Notes: generated from the letters alone by a model not told the origin. A DNA stretch of 64,000 bases from Tipula vernalis (GCA_958295665.1 OY282560.1:193256061-193320060); one strand, 5' to 3'; shown: positions 11,707 through 23,500, numbered from the stretch's first letter. Translations and numbers: made by a program.

Positions 11707-12797
11707 GTGAATAGCGATCCAGTCGCGTTGGATGCAGAAACAATATCAAATATTGTTGATGCCCTCTTCCCAACACACTCGCTGAGAGTAGAAGACGATA
11801 GTGAAAATGAAGTCGGAGAAATTCCCACGTTTACCGAGGGGGAGTTGGTATATGCGGTGACCAGCCTGAAAAATAATAAGGCACCTGGGCATGACGGCAT
11901 CCCAACGGAGGTGTTAAAAGTGGTTGCCGGTAGATATCCGCAATTACTACTCAAATTGTACAATGGATGTTTAACAGCAGGAGTATTTCCTTCACGATAG
12001 GAGATGGTCCATCTGGTGCTGATAAACAAAGGAAAAGGTGGTGATCCTGACTCCCCGTCATCATACAGAGCTCGCTGTATGCCGGACGCAATGGGGAAGT
12101 TGTTGGAAAAGCTATTAAAGCCTAGGCTAGAAGATGCCATATCGGTTGCCGGTGACTTGTCCCGAGGCAATATGGTTTTCGGAAGGATCGATCAACTATA
12201 AACGCAATAGAGGAAGTAATTAACGCAGTTAAAAGAACCGAAAGTGCTTGTCACGCAGCGAGGCCTTTGGTGCTTCTAGCGACATTAGATGTGCGAAATG
12301 CTTTCAACTCGGCGAGACGGGAAGATATGATCGATGCACTAAAACGATCTTTCGCTATCCCGAATTATCTTCTGCTAATGATTCGGGATTATTTGAGGAA
12401 TCGAAGATTAATATATGAGACGTCTAACGGCAAAAAAGTAAAGGAAATTACTGCTGGAGTGCTCCAGGGCACGAATTTTGGTCCCGAACTATGGAACGCT
12501 ATGTACGACAGCCTGTTGCGACTAGAGATGACTGACGAAGTATTTCTGGTTAAGTATGCAGACGATGTGGTTGGAATTGTGACAACATCTAAAAGCGCAG
12601 TTTTGGCTCAATACAGATTAAATCAAGTGATGAGGAGGGTAAACGATTGTATGGATAAGCAAGGGCTACAGTTGGCCATCTCAAAAACGGAGATCGTCAT
12701 GCTCACTAGGCGGAGAATTCCAACCATTATCTCTATGAAGGTTGGGACAGAAGAGGTAATGTCGAAGGGAATGACGAAATATATGGGGATTCTTTAG
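11707..12797 (+). pseudogene. R1-like LINE reverse transcriptase
   Basis: Three consecutive pieces hold LKNNKAPGHDGIPTEVLK, VHLVLINKGKG and PSSYRARCMPDAMGKLLEKL (RT blocks 1-2), then LATLDVRNAFNSA (block 3, catalytic Asp), GVLQGTNFGPELWN (block 4) and KYADDVVGI (block 5, catalytic YADD). All three catalytic Asp residues survive. In-frame TAG at 11998-12000 and a frameshift near 12200 separate the pieces; a stop follows YMGIL at 12796. Confidence 0.85.
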
Positions 12798-12799
12798 AT

Positions 12800-13150
12800 A
12801 ATCTTCTAACTTACTGGGAGCATATCCGGAGAACTTGTGACCGAACATCAAAAGTAACTGTATCGTTTAGCAGATTGATGGCAAACATAGGGGAGCCCCG
12901 CCCTAGCAAGCAAAGACTTATAATGTCAACGGTACAGTCAATCCTGTTGAATGGAGCTGAGATTTGGGCCGGCGCAATGGAGGTCGAAAAATACCGCACG
13001 AAAATGATATCGATTCAAACGCGCGGGGCACTAAGAATCGCTGGACTAACACAATCTGCATTATCGACTTTTCACTTTCGGCTAACTTTAACAGTATCTC
13101 ACCAAGGCACACAACGTAGATATCGAGCAAACTGCAAACTGAGTTCATAG
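12800..13150 (+). pseudogene. R1-like LINE C-terminal region
   Basis: An ORF from 12875 holds SILLNGAEIWAGAMEVEKYR and TRGALRIAG, corresponding to the thumb and post-RT region of R1-type ORF2. Resemblance fades after about 13060 and no CCHC finger or 3' tail repeat was recognised. Confidence 0.6.
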
Positions 13151-15215
13151 TTGAATTAGTAATACACAATCCGGCTCGTCACTAAATGGACAATATATGT
13201 ATGTACATTTGCAAGCCGGTCGTAATCTTAGCTAGAATCACTTTTATTTTTTTATTTTTTATTTTATAATAATAATAGTGTTACATATTGTATTTATGTT
13301 ATTTGAAAAGTAGTTAAATGTGAATATTAAATAAAAGATGTCGCCACTATGAAATATGAAAATATGTAAGTGCGACAACACTAATAGAAAAGAAGAATAA
13401 AAGTTAGTCATGAAGATTGAAACAATTAAGATTCGTTTTTTTATTATCTAAATAAAACTAATAAAAATATAACCCATCCAAGATAATAACAAATAGATCA
13501 GCATAATTTCCAATTTTCTTTGAAAGATGGTCTGGGATAATTTTAGGGCGGTCACTCATCGATGATTAAAAGTCTAAAACAAAAATAAAATAATAAAAAG
13601 CCACATGTTTTAATTAATTTTTTGTATCGTCATTGGTCGGACATTTCTAGTTTCTTCCAGTTGCCTTCAATAACAAAATAAAATTTTTTATAATCCCAGC
13701 AAAATACAAAAGCCCTCATAATATTTTAAATTAATATTATCTAATATCACATTTGTCCAAACAAATATCCACAGTAGAACCAATATTTCTTATGTCCGCA
13801 TGCAACAATATATTGTACCCTTTTAACACAACTCAAAGTCTCAGGTCATCATGCAATCATAACTCATACGTACGTGAATAGTAACATATTGTGCATTTTG
13901 TTGAATAGAAAATAATAAAATATTTTTGATAAAAGAATTTTAATTCCAAAGAAATGTGGAAAAATAAAGAAAATTTATTATTGCGTTTAACCTTTTGATT
14001 TTCATATAAATATTTTCATATTTTGCTGTTTGTTACTTTTTGAATCAAAAATAAAAATCAAGAGTTAAAAAAAAAAATGAAAGAAAACTTATGTGTTATT
14101 TTGAACCAGGATGGGATGATGATCATAATGATTATTTGTAATCTTTTTTTTTTTTTTATTGTATTAAAACGAAAAAAATATTTTATTTCTTTTGATTATG
14201 ATGAGATTTTTTTTGCACTTTAAGCTAACATTACTTCTTTTGAATATTTATGAGAAATATTTTAAATTTTTTTTTTTATATACAACTTGCTATAAATATC
14301 AAAATTTAGGATCTATTCAAAAGGTTTTCTACTAAATTTATTTCTCAAGCACATTTACACTACCGATTCATAAAAAAATGTATATACTATCGTAAATCTA
14401 TTTGAATATTATTTTTATATTAGCTTGCACATTGAGTTTTAGGTGAAATATTTTATCCGTAATAAAAAATTGATTATGATTATTTAGAAGAGAGAATAAA
14501 ATAAAATTGAATAAAAATTATATTTACCTTGATTGCACTTTATCACGCAAATAATTCAACAAAATATTGATGAAAGTTGACCTGTTGGAAATTCATTAGC
14601 ATTTTATAAATCGCTATTATTATTTTTATGTTGAATGATTATTATTGTTAATAATATTATAATGTACTCAGTTTTTTCCAATACTTTCATTACGATATGA
14701 AATATGCAATTTTCGCAATTTTTGAGCCCAAAGTGAGTTAATAGAAACTTAACCTATATGCTTGATAATAAAATATTTTTGTTTGTGATTCTTTAGCTTA
14801 ATTTTTATTTTTTATTAATTTTTTAATAAAAAACCCAAAGTTTACACGGTGCATTCCGTCATTATCAAGGGTACAATTGGTACTCTAATTTGAAAGAAAT
14901 TTTTTTTTATAACGAATGTTTTTCTAACGTAATTAGAGTTCAAATTGAAATTTATAAAATACTCAGTTGAACCGAACAATAATTTAAGTTAGACAATTAG
15001 AGTGAACAAATTTTAAATTTAGAAGGTCTACAAAATGAGGTCGTAATAATTAAACAAATACTTTGAAACTTTCTGGATATTTAACAAATTTTGAAATAAA
15101 TGTTGATGTTTTTTGATGTAAATGCTGTAACGAAACCCCACAAAAGGATTCCGTTAACAGACATAAGAATAGAGGTCTGGTGCGGTATATTAGCTGGCTA
15201 GAGCTCACGGTGCGG
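13151..15215. other. Very AT-rich spacer
   Basis: Long A and T runs, no coding sequence and no repeat pair I could identify. It lies between the LINE and the errantivirus. The last 70 bp (about 15150-15219) are less AT-rich and form the left flank of the errantivirus insertion. Confidence 0.45.
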
Positions 15216-15219
15216 CGTG
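15216..15219. other. Target-site duplication, left copy (CGTG)
   Basis: CGTG directly abuts the 3' LTR and matches the 4 bp at 22769-22772 exactly. The pair shows the insertion occurred as a unit. Confidence 0.85.
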
Positions 15220-15646
15220 AATTACGAAATGAAAAGTCGTAATACTTTATTTTTTTATAAACGTATGACTTTCTCGTCATACGTATTTTATTTATTTTTT
15301 ATAAATTTGAGCAGAGTAACTGCGTTTGGTTAGATTTAGTATACAAACGTGTCTTTATTGATATTATGTTAGTTCTTATATAGTAAAATATAGTTTGTTA
15401 GTATCGTGTGCAAAATGCACATGATGGGTGATCTTATTTTTATGCTTTTAGCATAATGTGCAAATATAATATAAAAATGCGATAAGAATGTCCAGCAGCT
15501 GCGGTACAATTAATATCATTCTTATTTCCTGTTGTTTTATGCAAATGATGATTGTGGTTTTTCTTCATGCTCTTTGTATGTGATCAATTGAATGTCATTG
15601 TTATGTATATTTCGTGTAGAGTCGGATAAGCTCGTGTCTCGTAACT
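15220..15646 (-). repeat. Errantivirus 3' LTR
   Basis: It is 427 bp, read on the minus strand from AGTTACGA to TCGTAATT, with imperfect terminal inverted repeats. It differs from the other LTR at 15314 (G here, A at 22436) and 15348 (C here, A at 22470). The env reading frame runs into it and stops at 15537. Confidence 0.95.
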
Positions 15647-17164
15647 CCTCCCCTTTAAGATTGGCAATTTGATTTCTGTGGAATCGGATTGGCAACTGGA
15701 TATTGAATTTATGAAATATAAAAATTATGATTATGGTTATTATTATTATGCTCGTGATTGAATATTGAGTATAATGGTGTAACGTTGTTTTTTGGTATTT
15801 TTGGTGTAATTCTTCGATGTTTTCCATTGTCTAATTTTGTATATAATGTATGTTGGCTTCAGGTATTTCATTATCAATAGTAACGTCGTTCCATGGAATT
15901 CTTTCTATTTGTATGGTATACGTTTGGTTACCGGTGTTCTGGAATCTTTGGTTTAGTATGTTGATATGGCAGTCTGAGAATTCTAAGATTGTCGGTTCTT
16001 TAATTTTGTTTGTTGTTCTTGGGCAATCTGATTCGAATTCTATATATTCGTCTGCTGGTGATGCAAATATTGATGCTTCGTTGATTCTTGTAACGTAGTT
16101 TTTAGGTTTCTGGATTGTGTAGTTGCATATCGCAGGTTGCTGATTTATCAGTGCTGGTATACAAGTTTGTTTGTTTTCCCAGATTTCTTTTTTCTTGCAA
16201 TAGTGATGCCCATATATGGTCTTGCAGTCATTTTCATAGTATATCATATGGTATTGGGAATTAAGGATTAGTTTATTAGGTGGTTTTGGGTATATTACTT
16301 TATTTTGGATAGGTATGTTAATGATTTCATATAATTGAAAGCTTTTGATCATAAAGATAGGTATTTCTATTATAGATATCAACTGTTTTTCTTTATTTAT
16401 CAAACCTTTTACTTCTAATAAATTTATTATGGCTATATCGTGAGTTAATCGTATGTGTTATTCATATAATTTTTCTGTAACGTATTTTAATTCTTCGTCA
16501 TTTAGTAGATGTCTTGATATTATTTTGTTTTTCGAAAAGGCTATTATATCCAGTAAGTTTTCTAATTGTTCTATTAAAGTGTCTAAGACGTAATTTAATC
16601 GGTATATTTGTTGGTCGTAAACCATAAAGCTAACGTATCCTTTTAGTTTTTTCATTGTTTTGTTTATTGTATCATTTATACTGTTCATATTTGAATCAAA
16701 TGTGTGCTGTATTGACTCTATTCTTGTGGCTAGGTTATTGTTGATCACTATCTGTTTATTGTTATTAGAAATTAGGTCATTTGAGTCTCTGTTATTTGAT
16801 CTAGGGCAGTTTGTATATCTTTCAAGTCCTCATTGTCCAAGTTTCCTGTAATGTCTTTTATGATTGTCCCTAATGCGTTTATTAATCCTCTTTTAAATCT
16901 ATTGTTTTCTGGAAGGATTAGGTTTATCTTTCCTTGAGCTATTTCTATTTTGTGCGATGTTATGCCGATTTTGACATCTAACATAGTTCTGCTATCGTTG
17001 TCTAGTTGTGTGGTAAATTTATTGAGTATTTCTGATATATCTTCTATGGTGTTTTGGTATTGATTTAAAGGTATTACATGTATTAATTTGCTGCTTGATT
17101 CTTGTACAAATGTTTCACCTATTGGTATTGGTATGATACCCTTATTATTCCTGAGTGACGTCAT
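15537..17164 (-). pseudogene. env: Errantivirus env-like gene (broken)
   Basis: The frame opens at ATG 17164; in errantiviruses env is usually made from a spliced RNA, so the true N-terminus may differ, and no signal peptide is seen here. A furin-type RFKR site lies at 16889-16900, followed by the fusion-peptide-like GLINALGTIIKDITGNLD typical of baculovirus F-related Env proteins. Further on come a heptad-like region (16748-16458), a Cys-containing ectodomain (16403-15831) and a hydrophobic Ile-rich membrane segment near 15720. Breaks: a frameshift near 16780, stops at 16458-16460 and 15831-15833. It would not give a full protein. Confidence 0.85.
15647..15656 (-). other. Errantivirus polypurine tract
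   Basis: The minus strand reads AAAGGGGAGG immediately before the 3' LTR, the expected site for plus-strand priming. Confidence 0.85.
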
Positions 17165-18450
17165 CTTGAGTGTTTGCAGTCTGCTGCTTGGTAACCTGGA
17201 ATGGTCGTTTAATTTTACTGAAGTGTATTTTCCCTTTATTGGTTATTAGAATAGGGCTATTAGTTTCTTCGGTAACTATTTCTTTCTTAAATTTAGGTAT
17301 TAATTTACCTCTTTTATATTTTTTTACAAATATGGTGGTATTTTTTGCTATATGTTTTGTGGGTTTTCTTTTTTCATTAAGTTTATTTATTAATTTTTCT
17401 TTTGCCTTATGACTTTTTTCATGGATATTGGAGTATATGGTGTCATATAATTCGCTCCTTTTCTATGCGTATTCCAATTCTGTTCCAAATTCTGGTGTAT
17501 TTGGGTGGTAATGTCCGCATAATAATTGGAAGGGAGTCATTTTGGTCTGACTATGTATAGTGTTATTATATGCTATCATGGATGATTGAACTGTACTGTT
17601 AAGGTCGTTGTTGGGATTAATCAAGTGTACTATGGTACAAAGTTCTTTCAGTGTGGAATGAAACCGTTCGACTGGTGAATTTCCTCTCGAGTTATATGGG
17701 GTGGTTACATGAGAAGCTATGTTATATTTTTGTACAAGTTCTTTCATTTCTTTGGGAACGTGGAGTTCTGAATCGGTTATGAGTTTCTTGGGTATGCCGT
17801 GGGATGCGATAAATTGCTTCATATGGTCTCTAATAGTGATTCCGTCTTCGCATGGCAATAAGTATGCTGCTCCAAATTTGGAGAATTTGTCTATGATGGT
17901 GAGGAAGGGTTTTCCATTAAGGAAGAATATATCGGCGTGAACTATATCCATGGTTTTTTTTGGTGTTTCTGTTAAAGCATATTCGATTTCTACTGGTTGT
18001 CTATCGTATTTGCATTTTAGGCATATATCACATTTGTTTACATATTCTGAAAGTATTTCTTTCATGTGTGGCCAGTAATATTTTGTTTTAATTCTCTCAT
18101 AATTTTCGCCTATACCTCGATGTTCGTTGGTTTCATGGGTATTTTTGATTATTTCGTTTTGATGTTCTTTGTCTTCTATATCTAATAAGAATGTTTTTGA
18201 TCTTAATAATCTAGCTGGGGGATCTGTTGTTCTCCTGAGTATACCATTTTCCTGTATACTTCTTGTACTATATGAAAGGCTATATCTGTAGTATATATAC
18301 AGATTACTGATTTTCTACTTATACCTGACATTTTTCTTAATATTTGTTTGATTTGTGTTTCATATCTACCTAGAGGTACTCTCACTGTTATTCTATGTTT
18401 ATCATCGAATAGATTTTGTTCTTTAAAAATTGGTTGCTCTACTTTATCTG
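17145..18450 (-). pseudogene. pol: Errantivirus pol, integrase
   Basis: The integrase is spread over two frames: a short piece 18385-18203, then from about 18240 onward ENYERIKTKYYWPHM and CDICLKC (HHCC zinc domain), VHADIFF (first Asp), LITDSELHV (second Asp) and SPVERFHSTLKE (Glu). A TAG at 17463-17465 interrupts the C-terminal domain, which otherwise stays open (FVKKYKRGKLIPKF) until TAA 17145-17147. Frameshifts lie near 18450 and 18230. Its end overlaps the env ATG by about 20 bp. Confidence 0.88.
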
Positions 18451-19985
18451 ATATGTATAGGATTAATTGTTTTTGAAAATGTATTTACGCTTTTTTTTGT
18501 AGTAGGGATAATATTCATTCTTGTAGATATTGTATGTGTGTTATCTTCGATGGATGAAGAGTCTGAGTTGTTAATTTCTATGCGTGATAACGCGTCGACG
18601 TTAGCATTGAGTTTACCCTTTTTATATGTGATCTGATAATCATACTCCTCTAATTTTAGTCTCCATCGGACCAGTTTTGAGTTTGGTTCCTTGAGAGAGA
18701 ATAACCACGTTAATGGTTTGTGATCTGTTATAATATCGAATTTTCGACCAAAAAGATATGGTCGAAAGTATTTCACGGCCCATACGATAGCTAATAATTC
18801 TTTCTCTATCGTAGAGTAGTTCTGCTCTGTATTAGATAGAGTTCTACTAGCGTAACATACTGAAAGGTCTTTATCTTTGGGTCCTTGTGACAACACAGCT
18901 CCAATTGCATAATTACTGGCGTCTGTTGTCAACGTGAATTTTTCGTTGAAATTTGGGTATTGTAATATTGGTTTTTCGCATAACGTATTTTTAGCTTTTT
19001 CAAATGATTGTACGTAATCTTTGTCATTTATTTCTAATATTGTTCCTTTTCTAAGATATTTTGTCATGGGTTTGGTTAATTTCGCAAAATTAGGTATGAA
19101 CTTCCTGTAATATCCTAATAAACCGAGGAAGCTTTTTATTTGCTTCTCTGTTTTAGGGATAGGGAATGTTTTTATTGCTTTTATTTTTTCTGGATTGGGC
19201 CTTACTCCTTCCGGTGTAATTATATGCCCTAAGAAAGCAACTTCTCGATGCAGAAATTCTGACTTATCGAGTTGTACTTTTAAGTTTGATTTTTCCAGAT
19301 TTTTGAACACTTTTTTCAAGCTTTCCACGTGTTCTTGTAGGCTAGTGGAGAATATAATTATATCGTCCATATAGCATAGACATAATTTACCTTGAAGTTC
19401 TCCTAAAACGTTGTCCATGACCCTTTGAAAGGTGCTAGGAGCGTTTTTTAACCCAAAGGGCATTCTGATGAATTCATAATGCCCAAATTCGACTGAGAAG
19501 GCGGTTTTGTTTTGATCTTTGGGGTTTACCTTTATCTGGTGAAATCCAGATGCTAGGTCCAGAGTTGTGAAGTACTGACATTTTCCTAGTTTGTCTAGGA
19601 TATCGGTGATATTGGGGATAGAGTATTTATCGTCTATTGTCTGCTCGTTCAGCTTACGATAGTCGATGACCATTCTCCATTTTTGTTTACCGGATGCGTC
19701 TGTCTTTTTGGGTACTATCCAAACAGGTGAGCTCCAGGGAGAAAAGGATGGTTTAATAATACCTTGTGTTAACATTTTGTTAACTTGTTCCTCTACTTCT
19801 ACTTTGTGTATATATAGATAACGATAGGTTTTGGTGAATATTGGTGTTTCGTTTTTTAATTGAATATTGTGTTTCACTTGATTTGTGAAACTTAATTCAC
19901 TTTCGCTTTGTTGAAATATGTGTTTAAATTGTTTACATAGTTTTTCGATTTCGTGTTTTTCTTCTGTATTTGATGATTAGTTCTA
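18444..19985 (-). pseudogene. pol: Errantivirus pol, reverse transcriptase and RNase H
   Basis: About 510 uninterrupted codons hold the full RT and RNase H: WSSPVWIVPKK, RMVIDYRKLNEQT, LDLASGFHQI (first Asp), FGLKNAPSTFQR, CYMDDIIIFS (YMDD), FLGLLGYYRKFI, then RNase H TTDASNYAIGAVLSQ, EKELLAIVWAVK and ITDHKPLTWL. Catalytic residues appear intact. It copies element RNA into DNA in the cytoplasmic particle. A frameshift near 18450 ends the frame just after the RNase H. The frame upstream of 19877 has no ATG, as expected inside a polyprotein. Confidence 0.93.
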
Positions 19986-20690
19986 ATAAGTTTAGTGATA
20001 TCCTGTGGGGTTTCTCCTGAATGGCAGCAATTTACCTCGTGAGTTTCTGTATCTTTTTCTAATGGTTTACATTGTAGAGGTTGTTCTAGTAAGAATATTT
20101 TGCTTCTGGGAGTATAATTTATTACATAGGTTTGAATGTGGTGATCATTGCTGTGATAAATTCCTTCGGGAATTAATAGTCCATTAGGTAACCGTGTAGG
20201 TTGAATATATATATCCCCTTTTTTAATGGTGACTGGTATTTGTATCAAGGTTTTACTTCTCGGTGGACATGTGTGTTGTTTAGACATAAAGTTAAACTTG
20301 TATTGTATTGGTATTTCTGTTGTAGGTGTTATGAATAGGGATTTTGTTAGACTTAGATCAATCTTTAATTTGTTCATCAGATCAATTCCAATTAAGCCAT
20401 CGAAATACGTGTGGAATTGGAAGATTAAGAGTTTTATCTTTTCCCATCCAAATTCTTTTACTGCTATTTCGGCTTATTTGTTCAATTCTGTACTATTGAA
20501 CAGAGTGGATATTTTAATTGGATCTATGATTCCTATTTGATTTTCCATTATTAATTCTTCTCTAATGAAAGATCTATTAGCTCCGGTATCTATGAGCATT
20601 CGGGTAGGTTTATTGTTAGTTGTTATTAATATAAAGGGTAATTGAATTCCCTTGAGGTCGGAATTACAATTGTGTAATCCTAAGTAACCT
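19892..20690 (-). pseudogene. pol: Errantivirus pol, protease region
   Basis: The pol frame overlaps the end of gag (GYLGLHNCN), then gives MLIDTGANRSFI, the aspartic protease active site (DTGA), at about 20600, and DGLIGIDL, the second conserved protease strand (the usual GxDxL), just before 20377. An in-frame TAA lies at 20474-20476. The linker continues to about 19985, where a frameshift moves the reading to the RT frame; the original frame ends at 19892. Confidence 0.87.
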
Positions 20691-21792
20691 GGGTTTGTAA
20701 TGTGTCGGACTGAAAATCCAAGTCCTCTTCGATTTCTATTATGGGTGACTCATTTCCTATTTCTATGTTGCTCATTTCCTCTTGTTGATTTTCGTGATCA
20801 ACGGAATATTCGTTCTGTTGATTATATTCGTTATCGCAATATTGTTCATTGTGATATAATTCTTCAACATGTATTTTTGGTTGATTGTTAAACCTGTGTT
20901 GGAACGCTGGTTTCTGTCCGTACGTAGGTTGTCTGTATTTATCAATATTGGACGTAGTGTCCATCGGTATTGGTTTATCTAATATTTGTTTAGGTGGAAC
21001 TGTGAATGGTTAATGGTTATAGTAAGGGTTCATTGGTCTATTATATGCTGGTGGTCTGGGAGCATTATTGTTGAATTGAATTGGTGCTCTTTGGAATTTG
21101 TTTTGTTGGGGATAATATGCAGGTAACATATTTGGGCTTGAGCTGAAATTATAATTCCGTGCAGGGATTGGGGGTTTATTAGTGGGGTATGTTCTTTGTT
21201 GGTATCTTAATCCAGCTAAGGATTGCTCCTTGATACATATGCTTCTTGCATCTGGGAGTGTTTCTGGTCGCATAGACCTAACGTGCGAACCCATTGGTTC
21301 TCTCAATTTATTTATAAATACATTGAGAGCCATTTTATCATACCATTGGTGCTTTTGTGCATAAGTTAGAGGTTCGTTTATATTGGCCCAATTCTTTAAA
21401 GAACTGAGTAGGCTTGAGATTTTAGCAAAGTAGTCTTCAGCTTTATCACTTCCTTGCGATATATTATTGAGTTCTTGTATCATGGTACTCTCATCTCTTT
21501 TATCAGCAAAGTGAGCGGTTAAATCTCGTTTTATATTAGCCCAATTATTATTTGTACCGTAAAGGTTGAGCGCATCTGAGGCTTTATTGATGATGCGATT
21601 TCGAATCGCCCTTGTTATTGTTTCGGCATATACAGTATTTTCTGGTATAGACATTTGAACGAATTCATTCATTTGTTCTATGAAAGAATGTAGCCCGGCG
21701 GGATTTCCGTCGTATGGGGGTACATCTTTAATCATACGAGTTATTGTGGAGGTTTTTGTTAATCTTTGTTCTGCAGGTGCTTCTTCAGTCAT
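20680..21792 (-). pseudogene. gag: Errantivirus gag (one internal stop)
   Basis: The frame opens at ATG 21792 (MTEEAPAEQ) and continues in phase to 20680, about 370 codons, with one TAA at 21010-21012. The N-terminal 260 residues show the errantivirus capsid-like region (NKASDALNLYG, FADKRDESTMIQELN, MALNVFINKLREPMGSHVR). The C-terminal part is Asn/Gln/Glu-rich and has no CCHC knuckle, as in many errantiviruses. It forms the particle and binds the RNA. Pol overlaps its end in another frame, implying frameshift expression. Confidence 0.88.
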
Positions 21793-22322
21793 TATAACTT
21801 TATTTATTTATATAATATATGTATGCGAGAGGAAAAAAAAATATTCTTTACTTTACTTTAATTTATCTAATTTTATGATCAATTCACTTCTTTGTGTTTT
21901 TTTTTTCGTTAATTAAAAGGATTTTGGAAGGACTATGTATACTAAAAAAATTATTTTGCTTTCACTTACCAGACCATACAGATGAAGATCACGGATTGGA
22001 AAAACATCTGATTGTTCTTTCTATTTTACTTCCAGGAATTCTTATTTAAACACTGTTCTGGTATTAACCCCAGGTGGTATATTTATTGTAACTTTGTTTT
22101 AAGTTACACGTTAGCTGTGTGTATGTTCGATATACTGTCGACTTTATTACACAGGTTAGCACTATTGTTCAATAAACCGTTTAACCGAATTATGATGATT
22201 ACGATATACTGTCGTATCTCCTTTATAATTCTCACTAACTATTATGCACTTTTATTTTATTACACTTTATATTTTATTTTCACAAGGATCGTAGGTTTTG
22301 ATATTGAAATATCCTTTTACCA

Positions 22323-22342
22323 GGATCCTATCAACTGCGCCA
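22323..22342 (-). other. Errantivirus primer-binding site
   Basis: The minus strand reads TGGCGCAGTTGATAGGATCC, sharing its first T with the last LTR base. It resembles the tRNA-Ser-type PBS of the 17.6/297/ZAM group of errantiviruses; the exact tRNA species is inference. Confidence 0.75.
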
Positions 22343-22768
22343 ATTACGAAATGAAAAGTCGTAATACTTTATTTTTTTATAAACGTATGACTTTCTCGTC
22401 ATACGTATTTTATTTATTTTTTATAAATTTGAGCAAAGTAACTGCGTTTGGTTAGATTTAGTATACAAAAGTGTCTTTATTGATATTATGTTAGTTCTTA
22501 TATAGTAAAATATAGTTTGTTAGTATCGTGTGCAAAATGCACATGATGGGTGATCTTATTTTTATGCTTTTAGCATAATGTGCAAATATAATATAAAAAT
22601 GCGATAAGAATGTCCAGCAGCTGCGGTACAATTAATATCATTCTTATTTCCTGTTGTTTTATGCAAATGATGATTGTGGTTTTTCTTCATGCTCTTTGTA
22701 TGTGATCAATTGAATGTCATTGTTATGTATATTTCGTGTAGAGTCGGATAAGCTCGTGTCTCGTAACT
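22342..22768 (-). repeat. Errantivirus 5' LTR
   Basis: It is 427 bp, 99.5 percent identical to 15220-15646 with no indels. On the minus strand it begins AGTTACGAG, the AGT start common in errantivirus LTRs. Transcription of the element should start inside it and run toward lower coordinates. Confidence 0.95.
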
Positions 22769-22772
22769 CGTG
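22769..22772. other. Target-site duplication, right copy (CGTG)
   Basis: CGTG directly abuts the 5' LTR of the minus-strand errantivirus and matches 15216-15219. Confidence 0.85.
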
Positions 22773-22789
22773 GGGTTTTCCAGACGAAT

Positions 22790-23500
22790 TTTCATGCTTG
22801 AATTACCGCATGAAGAATAAAAATGAGGAAAGAAAAGGGAAATGAAAACTATTTTTGCCACGGCCTCAGCAGCTAAGAAAATAATAAACCAGGAGTGGTC
22901 ATTCTGGAGTGACAGTTCCAATTCTAGGCGATCCCCGCCGTAACTGACACACGAAGCTCCCTTCATCGGGCCGCCTACCGGGGTGTTGTCTCTCAGTCAC
23001 GGGAATCCCCGATGCCGATAAGGAATGGAAGGACGCCCGCATGACAGTCCCAGCGATAACCCCCGGAATGGAAACTGTCACCCCAGCGCGACCAACCCAT
23101 ATGGCGTGCCGCCATCCATCGTCGGAGGAACGAACGGCATGCCCGGAACAAATATGGAAAAGGCCCACCCTCCACAAGATCATGCCTCACATCATCCGAT
23201 CAAACAAGTAATTAACAACAACGAAATTAAACTATCACTCATCGATAACCGGTAAAAAAAAACACTAAATTAATAAAAAAAATCATTTTTACCGAATCTA
23301 CGTTATATAAAATTAATCATCACTGTTCACTGTTTCACAATAAAAATTTTAACAAAACCGTTAACAACATCGAACCATATTATAGCGAAAGAAAAGTAAT
23401 GGAACCTAAAACTCTGAAAAAACAATTCGCGAAAATTTGAAAATAACAATTGAAAGAAAAATCGATGCGAAAAGTATTGATCTGAATGAGGGTGAAAATT
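22790..23500. repeat. GC-rich dispersed repeat, copy 1
   Basis: About 22790-23215 is strikingly GC-rich against the AT-rich surroundings and matches 52895-53300 in the same orientation, with about 200 bp of weaker AT-rich similarity beyond. Shared blocks include GGCGTGCCGCC, AACAAATATGGAAAAGGCC and CGGCATGCC/CGGCACGCC. Opposite-strand ORFs in both copies share GLFHIC, but I take this as nucleotide homology rather than proof of coding. The errantivirus inserted immediately to its left. Confidence 0.75.

Larger units (their letters stand above)
11098..13150 (+). mobile_element. R1-like non-LTR retrotransposon, 5'-truncated
   Basis: Endonuclease C-terminus, reverse transcriptase and a degraded C-terminal tail occur in order on the plus strand. 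The ORF1 and endonuclease N-terminal parts are missing, the usual result of incomplete target-primed reverse transcription. Motif style (GSTPTYRRPS, WRVMDDYTASDH, NNKAPGHDGIP, YADDV) is that of the R1 clade within the I/R1 group. Stops and frameshifts at about 11548, 11704, 11998, 12199 and 12796 break the ORF. Confidence 0.8.
15220..22768 (-). mobile_element. Complete errantivirus (Ty3/gypsy LTR retrotransposon with env)
   Basis: A 7549-bp element on the minus strand has two 427-bp LTRs, a PBS, a PPT, gag, pol (PR-RT-RH-IN) and an env-like gene. It is flanked by a 4-bp CGTG duplication at 15216-15219 and 22769-22772, the size and purine/pyrimidine alternation usual for errantiviruses. The LTRs differ at only two positions, yet I count five in-frame stops and four frameshifts across gag, pol and env. 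This copy should not be autonomous. It is an old-family insect endogenous retrovirus-like element with a recent-looking insertion. Confidence 0.93.

Noticed and set aside
22899..23183. Minus-strand ORFs in the GC-rich repeat as a conserved protein (GLFHIC shared with 53083-53283)
   Set aside because: The match follows nucleotide identity and frames are not kept along the repeat; no domain recognised.
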